A stretch of DNA of 64,000 nucleotides, from contig NZ_CP157390.1 in assembly GCF_040050925.1 (NCBI RefSeq), forward strand, positions 496,001 through 560,000, in the 5' to 3' direction. Both the position numbers and the translations under genes were made by a program. Shown piece by piece: positions 15,665-23,265 of the stretch. The DNA comes from Leifsonia sp. NPDC080035 (GTDB lineage: Bacteria > Actinomycetota > Actinomycetes > Actinomycetales > Microbacteriaceae). The number at the start of each line of letters is the position of its first letter. The stretch's first letter is position 1. The notes beneath the pieces were generated by a model that did not search any database, had not been told where the DNA came from, and was given only the letters and a program-made list of their open reading frames with translations.

Positions 15665-16063
15665 TTACCACACGTAGGCGAGGACTTCCCCACCCACGCC
15701 CTTCTTCTCAGCCTGGCGGTCCGTGAGCAGACCGGAGGAGGTGGACAGGATGGCGACGCCGAGCCCGCCGAGGACCTTGGGGATCTCGGTGGACTTCGCG
15801 TAGACGCGAAGGCCGGGCTTGGACACGCGCTTGATACCGGCGATGGAACGCTCGCGGTTCGGGCCGAACTTGAGCTTCAGCGTCAGGGTCTGGCCGACAC
15901 GGGCGTCGGTGACCTCCCAGCCGGAGATGTAGCCCTCGGAGGTGAGGATCTCGGCGATGTGCGACTTGAGCTTCGAGTGCGGCATCGACACGGTGTCGTG
16001 GTGAGCCGAGTTCGCGTTGCGCAGTCTGGTCAGCATGTCTGCGACCGGATCTGTCATTGTCAT
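15665..16063 (-). CDS. rpsH: 30S ribosomal protein S8 (uS8)
   Basis: S8 binds the central domain of 16S rRNA, and in E. coli it also represses the spc operon. The 132-residue product has DPVADMLTRLRNANSAHHDT, PHSKLKSHIAEILTSEGYI, RVSKPGLRVYAKSTEIPKVL and the C-terminal LGVAILSTSSGLLTDRQAE. The ATG (MTMTDPV) at 16061-16063 is preceded by a 120-base gap from rplE, where rpsN would normally be; that gap instead holds a very stable hairpin. Confidence 0.97.
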   Translation of the reverse strand: MTMTDPVADMLTRLRNANSAHHDTVSMPHSKLKSHIAEILTSEGYISGWEVTDARVGQTLTLKLKFGPNRERSIAGIKRVSKPGLRVYAKSTEIPKVLGGLGVAILSTSSGLLTDRQAEKKGVGGEVLAYVW

Positions 16064-16127
16064 TTCGGTTTTCCTTCTGTCACCAGGTTTCGTTCAGCCG
16101 TTACACGACTGACGACCTGTGGTGGAA

Positions 16128-16153
16128 GTGGGCCGGCCGGGTGGCCGGCCCAC
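16128..16153 (-). other. Strong hairpin between rplE and rpsH, in the usual rpsN position
   Basis: GTGGGCCGGCC pairs perfectly with GGCCGGCCCAC around a four-base loop (11 bp, all but two pairs G-C). No T run follows. It lies 30 bases after the rplE stop and could terminate partly or protect the upstream mRNA. Confidence 0.55.
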
Positions 16154-16183
16154 AAGTAGACAAGGCTACTAGAGCTGTTGCTG

Positions 16184-16771
16184 CTAGTTCGCCGCATCCG
16201 CGGAACGGAAGGGGAAGCCGAGCTGCTTGAGCAGTGCACGACCCTCCTCGTCGTTCTTCGCGGTGGTCACGACCGTGATGTCCATACCGCGGACGCGGTC
16301 GATCCTGTCCTGGTTGATCTCGTGGAACATCGACTGCTCCGTGAGACCGAACGTGTAGTTGCCGTTGCCGTCGAACTGACGGTCGCTCAGGCCGCGGAAG
16401 TCCCGGATACGGGGCAGCGCGAGCGAGAGCAGGCGGTCGAGGAACTCCCACATCCGGTCGCCGCGCAGCGTGACGTGCGCACCGATCGGCTGTCCCTCGC
16501 GCAGCTTGAACTGCGCGATGGACTTGCGGGCCTTGGTGACCTGCGGCTTCTGGCCGGTGATCAGGGTGAGGTCGTTGATCGCACCGTCGATCACCTTGCC
16601 GTCGCGAGCAGCCTCGCCCACGCCCATGTTGACGACGATCTTCACCAGACCGGGCACCTGGTGCACGTTGGTGAAACCGAAGTCGCTCTTGAGCTGAGCG
16701 GAGATGTCGGTCTTGTACTTCTGCTTCAGGCGAGGCTGGATTTTGCCAGCACTCGTTGCAGTGTCCGTCAT
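16184..16771 (-). CDS. rplE: 50S ribosomal protein L5 (uL5)
   Basis: L5 binds 5S rRNA and contacts the P-site tRNA and S13. The product is 195 residues. Signatures are QVPGLVKIVVNMGVGEAARD, ITGQKPQVTKARKSIAQFKL, LRGDRMWEFLDRLLSLALPR and IRDFRGLSDRQFDGNGNYTF. The first ~15 residues (TDTATSAGKIQPR) are slightly longer than in E. coli. It overlaps the rplX stop by one base. Confidence 0.97.
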   Translation of the reverse strand: MTDTATSAGKIQPRLKQKYKTDISAQLKSDFGFTNVHQVPGLVKIVVNMGVGEAARDGKVIDGAINDLTLITGQKPQVTKARKSIAQFKLREGQPIGAHVTLRGDRMWEFLDRLLSLALPRIRDFRGLSDRQFDGNGNYTFGLTEQSMFHEINQDRIDRVRGMDITVVTTAKNDEEGRALLKQLGFPFRSADAAN

Positions 16772-17130
16772 TACAGGTCCTTACCAGACTTCTTGGCGTA
16801 ACGAACGCGGACCGTCTTGGTGACGCCGTCCTTCGTAACGGTCTCGGTGCGGAAGCCGACGCGGGTCGGCTTCTTGGTCTCGGGGTCAACCAGCGCCACG
16901 TTGGAGACGTGGATCGGAGCCTCGTGGGTCTCGATGCCGCCGGTCTTCGTGCCACGCTGCGTCTGGCCGACGCGCACGTGCTTGGTCACGAAGTTGACGC
17001 CCTCGACGATGACGCGGTTCTTCTCCACGAGAACCTCGATGACGCGACCCTGCTTGCCGCGGTCACCACCGCGGGCCTGCGAGCGGCCCGAGATGACCTG
17101 GACCAGGTCGCCCTTCTTGATGTTCGCCAT
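16771..17130 (-). CDS. rplX: 50S ribosomal protein L24 (uL24)
   Basis: L24 is an assembly-initiator protein at the exit tunnel rim. The 119-residue product begins MANIKKGDLVQVISGRSQAR and has the KOW motif GGDRGKQGRVIEVLVEKNRV, then VEGVNFVTKHVRVGQTQRG and a C-terminal beta-rich part. It starts four bases after the rplN stop. Confidence 0.97.
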   Translation of the reverse strand: MANIKKGDLVQVISGRSQARGGDRGKQGRVIEVLVEKNRVIVEGVNFVTKHVRVGQTQRGTKTGGIETHEAPIHVSNVALVDPETKKPTRVGFRTETVTKDGVTKTVRVRYAKKSGKDL

Positions 17131-17133
17131 GGG

Positions 17134-17502
17134 TTACAGCACCTCCGGGGCCAGCGAGATGATCTTCATGAACTTCTTGTCGCGAAGCTCACGGCCGACC
17201 GGTCCGAAGATACGGGTGCCACGGGGGTCACCGTCGTTCTTCAGGATCACGGCGGCGTTCTCGTCGAACTTGATGTAGGAGCCGTCCGGGCGGCGGGTGT
17301 TCTTCCGCACGCGCACGACGACGGCCTTGACGACATCGCCCTTCTTGACGTTGCCGCCGGGGATCGCGTCCTTGACCGTGGCGACGATGACGTCGCCCAG
17401 GCCGGCGTAGCGACGGCTGGATCCGCCGAGGACACGGATGGTCAGGAGCTCCTTGGCACCCGTGTTGTCGGCGACCTTGAGTCGGGATTCCTGCTGAATC
17501 AC
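17134..17502 (-). CDS. rplN: 50S ribosomal protein L14 (uL14)
   Basis: L14 sits at the subunit interface and takes part in bridge B8. The 122-residue product is the family's exact usual length: MIQQESRLKVADNTGAKELL, VLGGSSRRYAGLGDVIVATV, GNVKKGDVVKAVVVRVRKNT and GTRIFGPVGRELRDKKFMKI. The start is a GTG at 17500-17502 overlapping the rpsQ stop by four bases. Confidence 0.98.
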   Translation of the reverse strand: MIQQESRLKVADNTGAKELLTIRVLGGSSRRYAGLGDVIVATVKDAIPGGNVKKGDVVKAVVVRVRKNTRRPDGSYIKFDENAAVILKNDGDPRGTRIFGPVGRELRDKKFMKIISLAPEVL

Positions 17503-17804
17503 TTGGCCTTCTCCAGAATCTCAACCAGGCGCCACCGCTTGCTGGCGCTCAGGGGGCGGGTCTCGTTGATGAGAACGAGGTCGCCGATGCCGGCGGTGTT
17601 GTTCTCATCGTGCGCCTTCACCTTCGAGGTGCGGCGGAGGACCTTGCCGTACAGGGGGTGCTTCACGCGGTCCTCGACCTCGACGACGATGGTCTTGTCC
17701 ATCTTGTCGCTGACGACGTACCCGCGACGGGCCTTGCGGTAACCACGGACGAGGGCCTCGTCGGCCGCCGACTCCGCGGCCGCAGCCTTGGTGGTCTCAG
17801 CCAT
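17499..17804 (-). CDS. rpsQ: 30S ribosomal protein S17 (uS17)
   Basis: S17 is a primary 16S-binding protein with an OB fold. The 101-residue product has about 20 extra N-terminal residues (Ala/Glu-rich, AETTKAAAAESAADEALVRG) before the core. The core has KARRGYVVSDKMDKTIVVEV, HPLYGKVLRRTSKVKAHDEN and IGDLVLINETRPLSASKRWR. It overlaps the rpmC stop by one base. Confidence 0.97.
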   Translation of the reverse strand: MAETTKAAAAESAADEALVRGYRKARRGYVVSDKMDKTIVVEVEDRVKHPLYGKVLRRTSKVKAHDENNTAGIGDLVLINETRPLSASKRWRLVEILEKAK

Positions 17805-18133
17805 TACTTGGCCTCCTCAGTCTCGGTCTCGGCGACGTCGGCGGCCGCGGGGGCCTCCTTCTTCGCCTTGCTCTTCTTCTCCTTGGCGGGCGTGGCCTCG
17901 GCCGGAGCCGGGGTCGCCCGGATCCCGAGCTCGCGCTCACGGATCACGGTGTAGATACGAGCGATGTCGCGCTTCACGGCGCGCAGGCGGCCGTGGCTCT
18001 CGAGCTGACCGGTGGCCGACTGGAAGCGCAGGTTGAACAGCTCTTCCTTGGCCTTCTTCAGCTCGTCGATCAGACGCTCGTCTTCAAAGGTGTCGAGCTC
18101 GCTGGGGGCGAGCTCCTTGGTGCCGATCGCCAT
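17804..18133 (-). CDS. rpmC: 50S ribosomal protein L29 (uL29) with low-complexity C-terminal tail
   Basis: L29 lies at the exit tunnel and forms part of the docking site for trigger factor and SRP. The helical-hairpin core is residues 1-72, with ELKKAKEELFNLRFQSATGQ and RAVKRDIARIYTVIRERELG. Residues 73-109 are extra: a Lys-rich KEKKSKAKKEAPAAAD block and then an acidic end. The family is usually 60-75 residues. It overlaps rplP by one base. Confidence 0.96.
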   Translation of the reverse strand: MAIGTKELAPSELDTFEDERLIDELKKAKEELFNLRFQSATGQLESHGRLRAVKRDIARIYTVIRERELGIRATPAPAEATPAKEKKSKAKKEAPAAADVAETETEEAK

Positions 18134-18552
18134 TACGCGTCGCCCTCCTCGCGCTTGATGATGCGTGCCTTGAGGGGCAGCTTGTGGATTGCACGGGTCA
18201 TCGCCTCACGAGCGAGCTGCTCGGAGACGCCGGAGACCTCGAAGAGGACCCGACCCGGCTTGACGTTAGCGACCCACCACTCCGGCGAACCCTTACCGGA
18301 ACCCATTCGGGTCTCGGCCGGCTTCTTCGTGAGCGGACGGTCCGGGTAGATGTTGATCCACACCTTGCCGCCACGCTTGATGTGACGCGTCATGGCGATA
18401 CGAGCGGACTCGATCTGACGGTTGGTCACGTAAGCGGGGGTCAGGGCCTGGATGCCGAACTCGCCGAAGGAGACCTTCGTGCCACCGGTCGCCTGGCCGC
18501 TACGGCCGGGGTGGTGCTGCTTGCGGTGCTTGACTCTGCGTGGGATCAACAT
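18133..18552 (-). CDS. rplP: 50S ribosomal protein L16 (uL16)
   Basis: L16 contacts the A-site tRNA elbow and is added late in 50S assembly. The 139-residue product begins MLIPRRVKHRKQHHPGRSG and has VSFGEFGIQALTPAYVTNRQ, ESARIAMTRHIKRGGKVWIN, PLTKKPAETRMGSGKGSPEW and VKPGRVLFEVSGVSEQLA. The length is standard. It starts two bases after the rpsC stop. Confidence 0.98.
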   Translation of the reverse strand: MLIPRRVKHRKQHHPGRSGQATGGTKVSFGEFGIQALTPAYVTNRQIESARIAMTRHIKRGGKVWINIYPDRPLTKKPAETRMGSGKGSPEWWVANVKPGRVLFEVSGVSEQLAREAMTRAIHKLPLKARIIKREEGDA

Positions 18553-18554
18553 GG

Positions 18555-19331
18555 TTATGCCTCAACTCCTGCTGCGGCCGGCGCGGTCTCGGCGGCGGGT
18601 GCGTTGCCCCGGCCACCGCCGCGACGCGGACGGTCACGGTCGTTGCGCTCGCGCGACGGCTTCTGGTTGGCCTGCTCGCGGGCAAGCTCCTTGTTCGTGA
18701 TGTCGCCCTTGTAGATCCACACCTTCACACCAATGCGACCGAAGGTGGTCTTGGCCTCGTAGAAGCCGTAGTCGATGTTGGCGCGGAGCGTGTGCAGCGG
18801 CACACGACCCTCGCGGTAGAACTCCGAGCGGCTCATCTCGGCGCCGCCGAGACGGCCCGACACCTGGATGCGGACACCCTTGGCGCCGGCGCGCTGCGCG
18901 CCCTGCAGGCCCTTGCGCATCGCGCGGCGGAAGGCCACACGTGCCGCGAGCTGCTCGGCGATGCCCTGCGCGACGAGCTGGGCGTCGGCCTCGGGGTTCT
19001 TGACCTCGAGGATGTTCAGCTGGATCTGCTTGCCCGAGAGCTTCTCGAGGTCGGCGCGGATGCGCTCGGCCTCGGCGCCACGGCGACCGATCACGATGCC
19101 CGGGCGGGCGGTGTGGATGTCGACGCGGACGCGGTCGCGGGTGCGCTCGATCTCGATGCGGGACACGCCCGCGCGGTCGAGCGACGTCTTCAGCAGGGTG
19201 CGGATCTTGACGTCCTCAGCGAGGTAGTCGCTGTAACGCTGACCCTTCTTCGTGCTGTCCGAGAACCACCGCGACACGTGGTCGGTGGTGATGCCCAGAC
19301 GGAAGCCGTACGGGTTGACTTTCTGACCCAT
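18555..19331 (-). CDS. rpsC: 30S ribosomal protein S3 (uS3)
   Basis: S3 forms the mRNA entry site and helps unwind mRNA. The 258-residue product begins MGQKVNPYGFRLGITTDHVS. The KH domain has RPGIVIGRRGAEAERIRADL, and the C-terminal domain has GVRIQVSGRLGGAEMSRSEF and TLRANIDYGFYEAKTTFG. The last ~35 residues are an Arg/Gly-rich then Ala-rich tail (GGGRGNAPAAETAPAAAG). Its start overlaps the rplV stop by one base. Confidence 0.98.
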   Translation of the reverse strand: MGQKVNPYGFRLGITTDHVSRWFSDSTKKGQRYSDYLAEDVKIRTLLKTSLDRAGVSRIEIERTRDRVRVDIHTARPGIVIGRRGAEAERIRADLEKLSGKQIQLNILEVKNPEADAQLVAQGIAEQLAARVAFRRAMRKGLQGAQRAGAKGVRIQVSGRLGGAEMSRSEFYREGRVPLHTLRANIDYGFYEAKTTFGRIGVKVWIYKGDITNKELAREQANQKPSRERNDRDRPRRGGGRGNAPAAETAPAAAGVEA

Positions 19332-19723
19332 TAGTTGCTCGCCTTCTTCGAAGCCTTGGCGTCCTGGACCTCATCCGGCGTCGAGAGGACGACCGTGATG
19401 TGGCTGGTGCGCTTGTTGATGCGGAAGGCCCGGCCCTGAGCGCGCGGCTGGAACCGCTTGAGGGTCGTGCCCTCGTCCACGAAGGCGCGGCTCACGTACA
19501 GGTCCTGCTCGTCCAGGTAGGTGTTCGACTGGTCGGCCTTGACTCGCGCGTTGGCGATGGCCGACGCGACCAGCTTGTACACCGGCTCGCTCGCGCTCTG
19601 CGGAGCGAACTTCAGGATGGCCAGGGCCTCCTGGGCCTGCTTGCCGCGGATCAGGTTGACGACGCGACGGGCCTTCATGGGGGTGACGCGGATGTGTCGC
19701 ACGCGTGCGATCGACTCCACCAT
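19331..19723 (-). CDS. rplV: 50S ribosomal protein L22 (uL22)
   Basis: L22 narrows the peptide exit tunnel with its beta-hairpin loop, the site of macrolide and stalling-peptide interactions. The 130-residue product has RVTPMKARRVVNLIRGKQAQ, LVASAIANARVKADQSNTYL and the hairpin RFQPRAQGRAFRINKRTSHI in wild-type form. It ends with a short Lys/Ser tail and is 24 bases after the rpsS stop. Confidence 0.97.
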   Translation of the reverse strand: MVESIARVRHIRVTPMKARRVVNLIRGKQAQEALAILKFAPQSASEPVYKLVASAIANARVKADQSNTYLDEQDLYVSRAFVDEGTTLKRFQPRAQGRAFRINKRTSHITVVLSTPDEVQDAKASKKASN

Positions 19724-19747
19724 TTCTCTCCTCCTTTCGTCACCGCG

Positions 19748-20029
19748 TTAGCGGCGACGACCCTTCTTGTCGTCCTTCACGTGACCACGGAAGGTACGCG
19801 TCGGCGCGAACTCGCCGAGCTTGTGACCGACCATGGTCTCGGTGACGAACACAGGGATGTGCTTGCGACCGTCGTGCACCGCGATGGTGTGACCCAGCAT
19901 GGCCGGGACGATCATCGAGCGGCGCGACCAGGTCTTGATCACGTTCTTGCTGTTGGCCTCGTTCGCGGCGACCACCTTGCGAAACAGGTGCTCGTCGACG
20001 AAGGGGCCCTTCTTGAGACTGCGTGGCAT
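19748..20029 (-). CDS. rpsS: 30S ribosomal protein S19 (uS19)
   Basis: S19 forms a complex with S13 in the 30S head. The 93-residue product is the standard length. It begins MPRSLKKGPFVDEHLFRKV and has VIKTWSRRSMIVPAMLGHTI, VHDGRKHIPVFVTETMVGHK and GEFAPTRTFRGHVKDDKKGR. Confidence 0.98.
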   Translation of the reverse strand: MPRSLKKGPFVDEHLFRKVVAANEANSKNVIKTWSRRSMIVPAMLGHTIAVHDGRKHIPVFVTETMVGHKLGEFAPTRTFRGHVKDDKKGRRR

Positions 20030-20041
20030 CTTCTTGAACTC

Positions 20042-20881
20042 CTACTTACGCTTCTTGCCGGCGTTCCGACGGCGAACGATGAGCTTGTCGCTTTCCTTGT
20101 TGGGGTGGCGCGTGCGGCCTTCCTTCTGACCCCACGGGCTGACCGGGTGGCGACCACCGGAGGTCTTGCCCTCACCACCACCGTGCGGGTGGTCGATCGG
20201 GTTCATCGCGACACCGCGGACGGTCGGGCGGACGCCCTTCCAGCGCATACGGCCGGCCTTGCCCCAGTTGATGTTCGACTGCTCGGCATTGCCGACCTCG
20301 CCGATCGTCGCACGGCAGCGCGCGTCGACGTTGCGGACCTCACCGGACGGGAGGCGCAGCTGGGCGTAGGGGCCGTCCTTCGCGACGAGACGCACCGAGG
20401 CACCGGCGGAGCGGGCCAGCTTGGCGCCTCCACCCGGCTTCAGCTCGATCGCGTGCACGACGGTACCGGTCGGGATGTTGCGCAGCGGCAGGTTGTTGCC
20501 CGGCTTGATGTCAGCGCCGGCACCCGACTCGACGATGTCGCCCTGCTTCAGGCCGGCGGGCGCCAGGATGTAGCGCTTGGTGCCGTCCAGGAAGTGCAGG
20601 AGCGCGATGCGAGCCGTGCGGTTGGGGTCGTACTCGATGTGAGCGACCTTGGCGTTGACGCCGTCCTTGTCGTTGCGACGGAAGTCGATCACGCGGTACT
20701 GGCGCTTGTGGCCACCACCGATGTGACGGGTCGTGATGCGGCCCTGGTTGTTGCGGCCACCGCTCTTCGACAGCGGACGGAGAAGGGACTTCTCCGGGGT
20801 CGAACGGGTGATCTCGGCGAAGTCGGCGACCGAGGAGCCGCGACGACCGGGGGTCGTGGGCTTGTAGTTACGAATAGCCAT
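20042..20881 (-). CDS. rplB: 50S ribosomal protein L2 (uL2)
   Basis: L2 is required for subunit association and sits close to the peptidyl-transferase centre. The 279-residue product has MAIRNYKPTTPGRRGSSVAD, RHIGGGHKRQYRVIDFRRND, GDIVESGAGADIKPGNNLPL and the signature GVAMNPIDHPHGGGEGKTSG, whose His residues are functionally important. It ends in the basic RNAGKKRK and is 12 bases ahead of rpsS. Confidence 0.98.
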   Translation of the reverse strand: MAIRNYKPTTPGRRGSSVADFAEITRSTPEKSLLRPLSKSGGRNNQGRITTRHIGGGHKRQYRVIDFRRNDKDGVNAKVAHIEYDPNRTARIALLHFLDGTKRYILAPAGLKQGDIVESGAGADIKPGNNLPLRNIPTGTVVHAIELKPGGGAKLARSAGASVRLVAKDGPYAQLRLPSGEVRNVDARCRATIGEVGNAEQSNINWGKAGRMRWKGVRPTVRGVAMNPIDHPHGGGEGKTSGGRHPVSPWGQKEGRTRHPNKESDKLIVRRRNAGKKRK

Positions 20882-20905
20882 GTCTGTCTTCCTCTAGTCC
20901 TTCGC

Positions 20906-21205
20906 TCAGCCGACGGCCGTGAAGATGTCGATGGAACCGGACTTCAGCGTGACGATGGCGCGCTTGGTGTCCTTGCGCTTGCCGGTGCCGAAGCGGGTGC
21001 GACGGGTCTTGCCCTGGCGGTTCAGGGTGTTCACCGACGCGACCTCGACCTTGAAGATCGACTCGATGGCGAGCTTGATCTCGGTCTTGTTCGAACGCGT
21101 GTCGACGAGGAAGGTGTACTTGCCCTCGTCGATCAGGCCGTAGCTCTTCTCGGAGACGACCGGAGCGATGATGACGTCGCGCGGGTCCTTGTTGACGGCG
21201 GCCAT
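20906..21205 (-). CDS. rplW: 50S ribosomal protein L23 (uL23)
   Basis: L23 is the docking site for trigger factor and SRP at the tunnel exit. The 99-residue product has KDPRDVIIAPVVSEKSYGLI, YTFLVDTRSNKTEIKLAIES, FKVEVASVNTLNRQGKTRRT and KRAIVTLKSGSIDIFTAVG. The glutamate of PVVSEKSY, used for trigger-factor binding in E. coli, is present. It overlaps the rplD stop by one base. Confidence 0.98.
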   Translation of the reverse strand: MAAVNKDPRDVIIAPVVSEKSYGLIDEGKYTFLVDTRSNKTEIKLAIESIFKVEVASVNTLNRQGKTRRTRFGTGKRKDTKRAIVTLKSGSIDIFTAVG

Positions 21206-21855
21206 TACGCGTTCACCTCTTCCTTCTTGGTCTTGGCAGCGATGAAGCCCTCGAGCGCGGCCTGCGAGAAGACGATGTCGTCGCTCACCAGGACGTCGTA
21301 GGCGTTCAGCTGGTCGTAGGTCAGCACGTGCACGGTCGGCACGTTGCGCACGCTCTTGAACGCGAGCTCGTCGTCACGCTCGAGGACCACGAGGACGTGG
21401 CGCGAGGTGGCGATGCCGCTGAGCAGGTCCACGACGGCCTTGGTCGAGGGGACCTCGCCGGCGGTGAAGGCCTGGACGGCGTGGATGCGGCCGCCGCGTG
21501 CGCGGTCGGAGATGGCACCGAGCAGAGCCGCGGCGATCATCTTCTTCGGGGTGCGCTGCGAGTAGTCGCGCGGCGTCGGGCCGTGGACGATGCCACCACC
21601 GGTCATCTGAGGAGCGCGGATGGAGCCCTGACGAGCGCGACCGGTGCCCTTCTGCTTGAACGGCTTGCGGCCGGCGCCGGAGACCTCACCACGGTTCTTG
21701 GTCTTGTGCGTGCCCTGGCGCGCGGCGGCGAGCTGGGCGGTCACGACCTGGTGGATCAGCGGGATGTTGGTCTGAACGTCGAAGATGCTGTCGGGGAGCT
21801 CGACGGAGCCGGCCTTCTTGCCCTTCAGGTCGAGGACGTCAATCGAGGTAGCCAT
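21205..21855 (-). CDS. rplD: 50S ribosomal protein L4 (uL4)
   Basis: L4 lines the exit tunnel, and in E. coli it represses the S10 operon. The 216-residue product has the long tunnel loop in GTHKTKNRGEVSGAGRKPFK and GTGRARQGSIRAPQMTGGGI, then GPTPRDYSQRTPKKMIAAAL and the C-terminal VLTYDQLNAYDVLVSDDIVF. The tunnel-loop residues tied to erythromycin resistance look wild-type. It starts six bases after the rplC stop. Confidence 0.98.
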   Translation of the reverse strand: MATSIDVLDLKGKKAGSVELPDSIFDVQTNIPLIHQVVTAQLAAARQGTHKTKNRGEVSGAGRKPFKQKGTGRARQGSIRAPQMTGGGIVHGPTPRDYSQRTPKKMIAAALLGAISDRARGGRIHAVQAFTAGEVPSTKAVVDLLSGIATSRHVLVVLERDDELAFKSVRNVPTVHVLTYDQLNAYDVLVSDDIVFSQAALEGFIAAKTKKEEVNA

Positions 21856-21860
21856 TTACC

Positions 21861-22520
21861 TTAGGCCCCCTTCACTGCGTTGCGGACGAAAACGATGCGG
21901 CCACGAGCGCCGGGAACGGCACCCTTGACCAGCAGCAGGCCCTTCTCGGCGTCGACGGCCTGGACCTTGAGGTTCAGGACGGTCACGCGCTCGCCACCCA
22001 TGCGACCGGCCATGCGCATGCCCTTGAAGACACGGCTCGGGGTCGAGGAGGCGCCGATGGAACCCGGCTTGCGGTGGTTGCGGTGCGCACCGTGCGAAGC
22101 GGAGACGCCCTGGAAGTTGTGGCGCTTCATGACACCGGCGAAGCCCTTACCCTTCGAGGTGCCGACGACGTCGACCAGCTGGCCGGCCTCGAAGGTGCCA
22201 TCGACGGTGAGCTCCTGGCCGGCCGAGTACTCGGCGGCGTCGGCGGTGCGGACCTCGGTCAGGTGACGGCGCGGCGTGACGCCGGCCTTGTCGAAGTGAC
22301 CGGCGGCGGGCTTGTTGACCTTGCGCGGGTCGATCTGGCCGTAGGCGATCTGGACGGCGTTGTAGCCGTCGGCCTCGGGGGTGCGGACCTGGGTCACGAC
22401 GTTCGGCGTGATCTCGATGACCGTCACGGGGATGAGCTTGTTGTTCTCGTCCCAGACCTGGGTCATGCCGAGCTTCTTGCCGAGGAGGCCACGGGAAGTC
22501 TTGGTCTCGATGTTGGACAT
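21861..22520 (-). CDS. rplC: 50S ribosomal protein L3 (uL3)
   Basis: L3 is an assembly-initiating protein that reaches the peptidyl-transferase centre. The 219-residue product has TSRGLLGKKLGMTQVWDENN, KGFAGVMKRHNFQGVSASHG, AHRNHRKPGSIGASSTPSRV and GMRMAGRMGGERVTVLNLKV. The Gln of NFQGV, methylated in E. coli, is present. It is 14 bases after rpsJ. Confidence 0.98.
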   Translation of the reverse strand: MSNIETKTSRGLLGKKLGMTQVWDENNKLIPVTVIEITPNVVTQVRTPEADGYNAVQIAYGQIDPRKVNKPAAGHFDKAGVTPRRHLTEVRTADAAEYSAGQELTVDGTFEAGQLVDVVGTSKGKGFAGVMKRHNFQGVSASHGAHRNHRKPGSIGASSTPSRVFKGMRMAGRMGGERVTVLNLKVQAVDAEKGLLLVKGAVPGARGRIVFVRNAVKGA

Positions 22521-22534
22521 AGCGGCACTCCCCC

Positions 22535-22843
22535 TTAGAGCTTGATCTCGATGTTGACGTCCGCCGGCAGGTCGAGACGCATGAGCGAGTCGACGGCCTT
22601 CGGGGTCGGGTCGATGATGTCGATCAGCCGCTTGTGCGTGCGCATCTCGAAGTGCTCACGGCTGTCCTTGTACTTGTGGGGCGAACGGATGACGCACACC
22701 ACGTTCTTCTCGGTGGGAAGCGGCACCGGGCCGACGACGGTCGCGCCGGCACGGGTCACCGTGTCGACGATCTTGCGCGCCGAGGTGTCGATGACCTCGT
22801 GGTCATACGACTTAAGCCGAATGCGGATCTTCTGTCCCGCCAT
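22535..22843 (-). CDS. rpsJ: 30S ribosomal protein S10 (uS10, NusE)
   Basis: S10 is a 30S head protein and also, as NusE, a partner of NusB and NusG in transcription antitermination. The 102-residue product has QKIRIRLKSYDHEVIDTSAR, GPVPLPTEKNVVCVIRSPHK, EHFEMRTHKRLIDIIDPTPK and SLMRLDLPADVNIEIKL. It is the first gene of the S10-spc superoperon, so its transcripts start in the 422-base gap upstream, but the promoter could not be fixed. Confidence 0.98.
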   Translation of the reverse strand: MAGQKIRIRLKSYDHEVIDTSARKIVDTVTRAGATVVGPVPLPTEKNVVCVIRSPHKYKDSREHFEMRTHKRLIDIIDPTPKAVDSLMRLDLPADVNIEIKL

Positions 22844-23265
22844 GTCTGACTCTCTCTCTTGTTATGGCGTCGTACGATCCGGGCCATTCTCAGGCCGTTT
22901 CTCGCATTGGACGCGGTGCGACGTACGCGTGGGGAACGCCACTATTCTTCTGTCAACTCACCGACCCCCGCGCTCGGGCGTGTCGCCCGAATTCAGGACA
23001 GAGAAAGCCCCTGGCCTCGAAGGTGGTCTTGTGTGAGCGTGTCCTGCTGCCTGCGGCCTAACCATCGTCCCGCCGGTCCCGAAGGCCCTGTGCGGTGGGC
23101 TATGCACTGCCTGGCAGTGATCCGTCCGGAGCGCACGTCAGCACGCTCGTTCCGAAATGTTGAACCCAACAAGTTTGCCAGATGCGCGGCGATGCTGCAA
23201 CCCGGGCGTGTCGCGCCGCCCTGCGCGGTGTCTGCGACGCGGCGTAACGTGCACTGCGGGGCGCG
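22844..23265. promoter_or_regulatory. Non-coding region upstream of the S10 superoperon
   Basis: No convincing gene is present in these 422 bases. On the minus strand a perfect TTGACA lies at 22951-22956, about 110 bases before rpsJ, but no -10 box sits at the right distance. AATAGT nearby is a candidate -10 with no good -35. A 15-base perfect inverted repeat is at 23105-23119. The S10 promoter presumably lies here. Confidence 0.4.
23105..23119. promoter_or_regulatory. Perfect palindrome upstream of rpsJ
   Basis: CACTGCC, one central base and GGCAGTG form an uninterrupted inverted repeat about 260 bases upstream of rpsJ and 147 bases after the DUF559-like gene. The size and symmetry fit a repressor or activator operator. 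No binding protein can be named. Confidence 0.3.

Noticed and set aside
16064..16183. Short S14 gene hidden in the gap
   Set aside because: The gap has 120 bases, less than the ~183 needed, and contains no CxxC pair or S14 motif on either strand.
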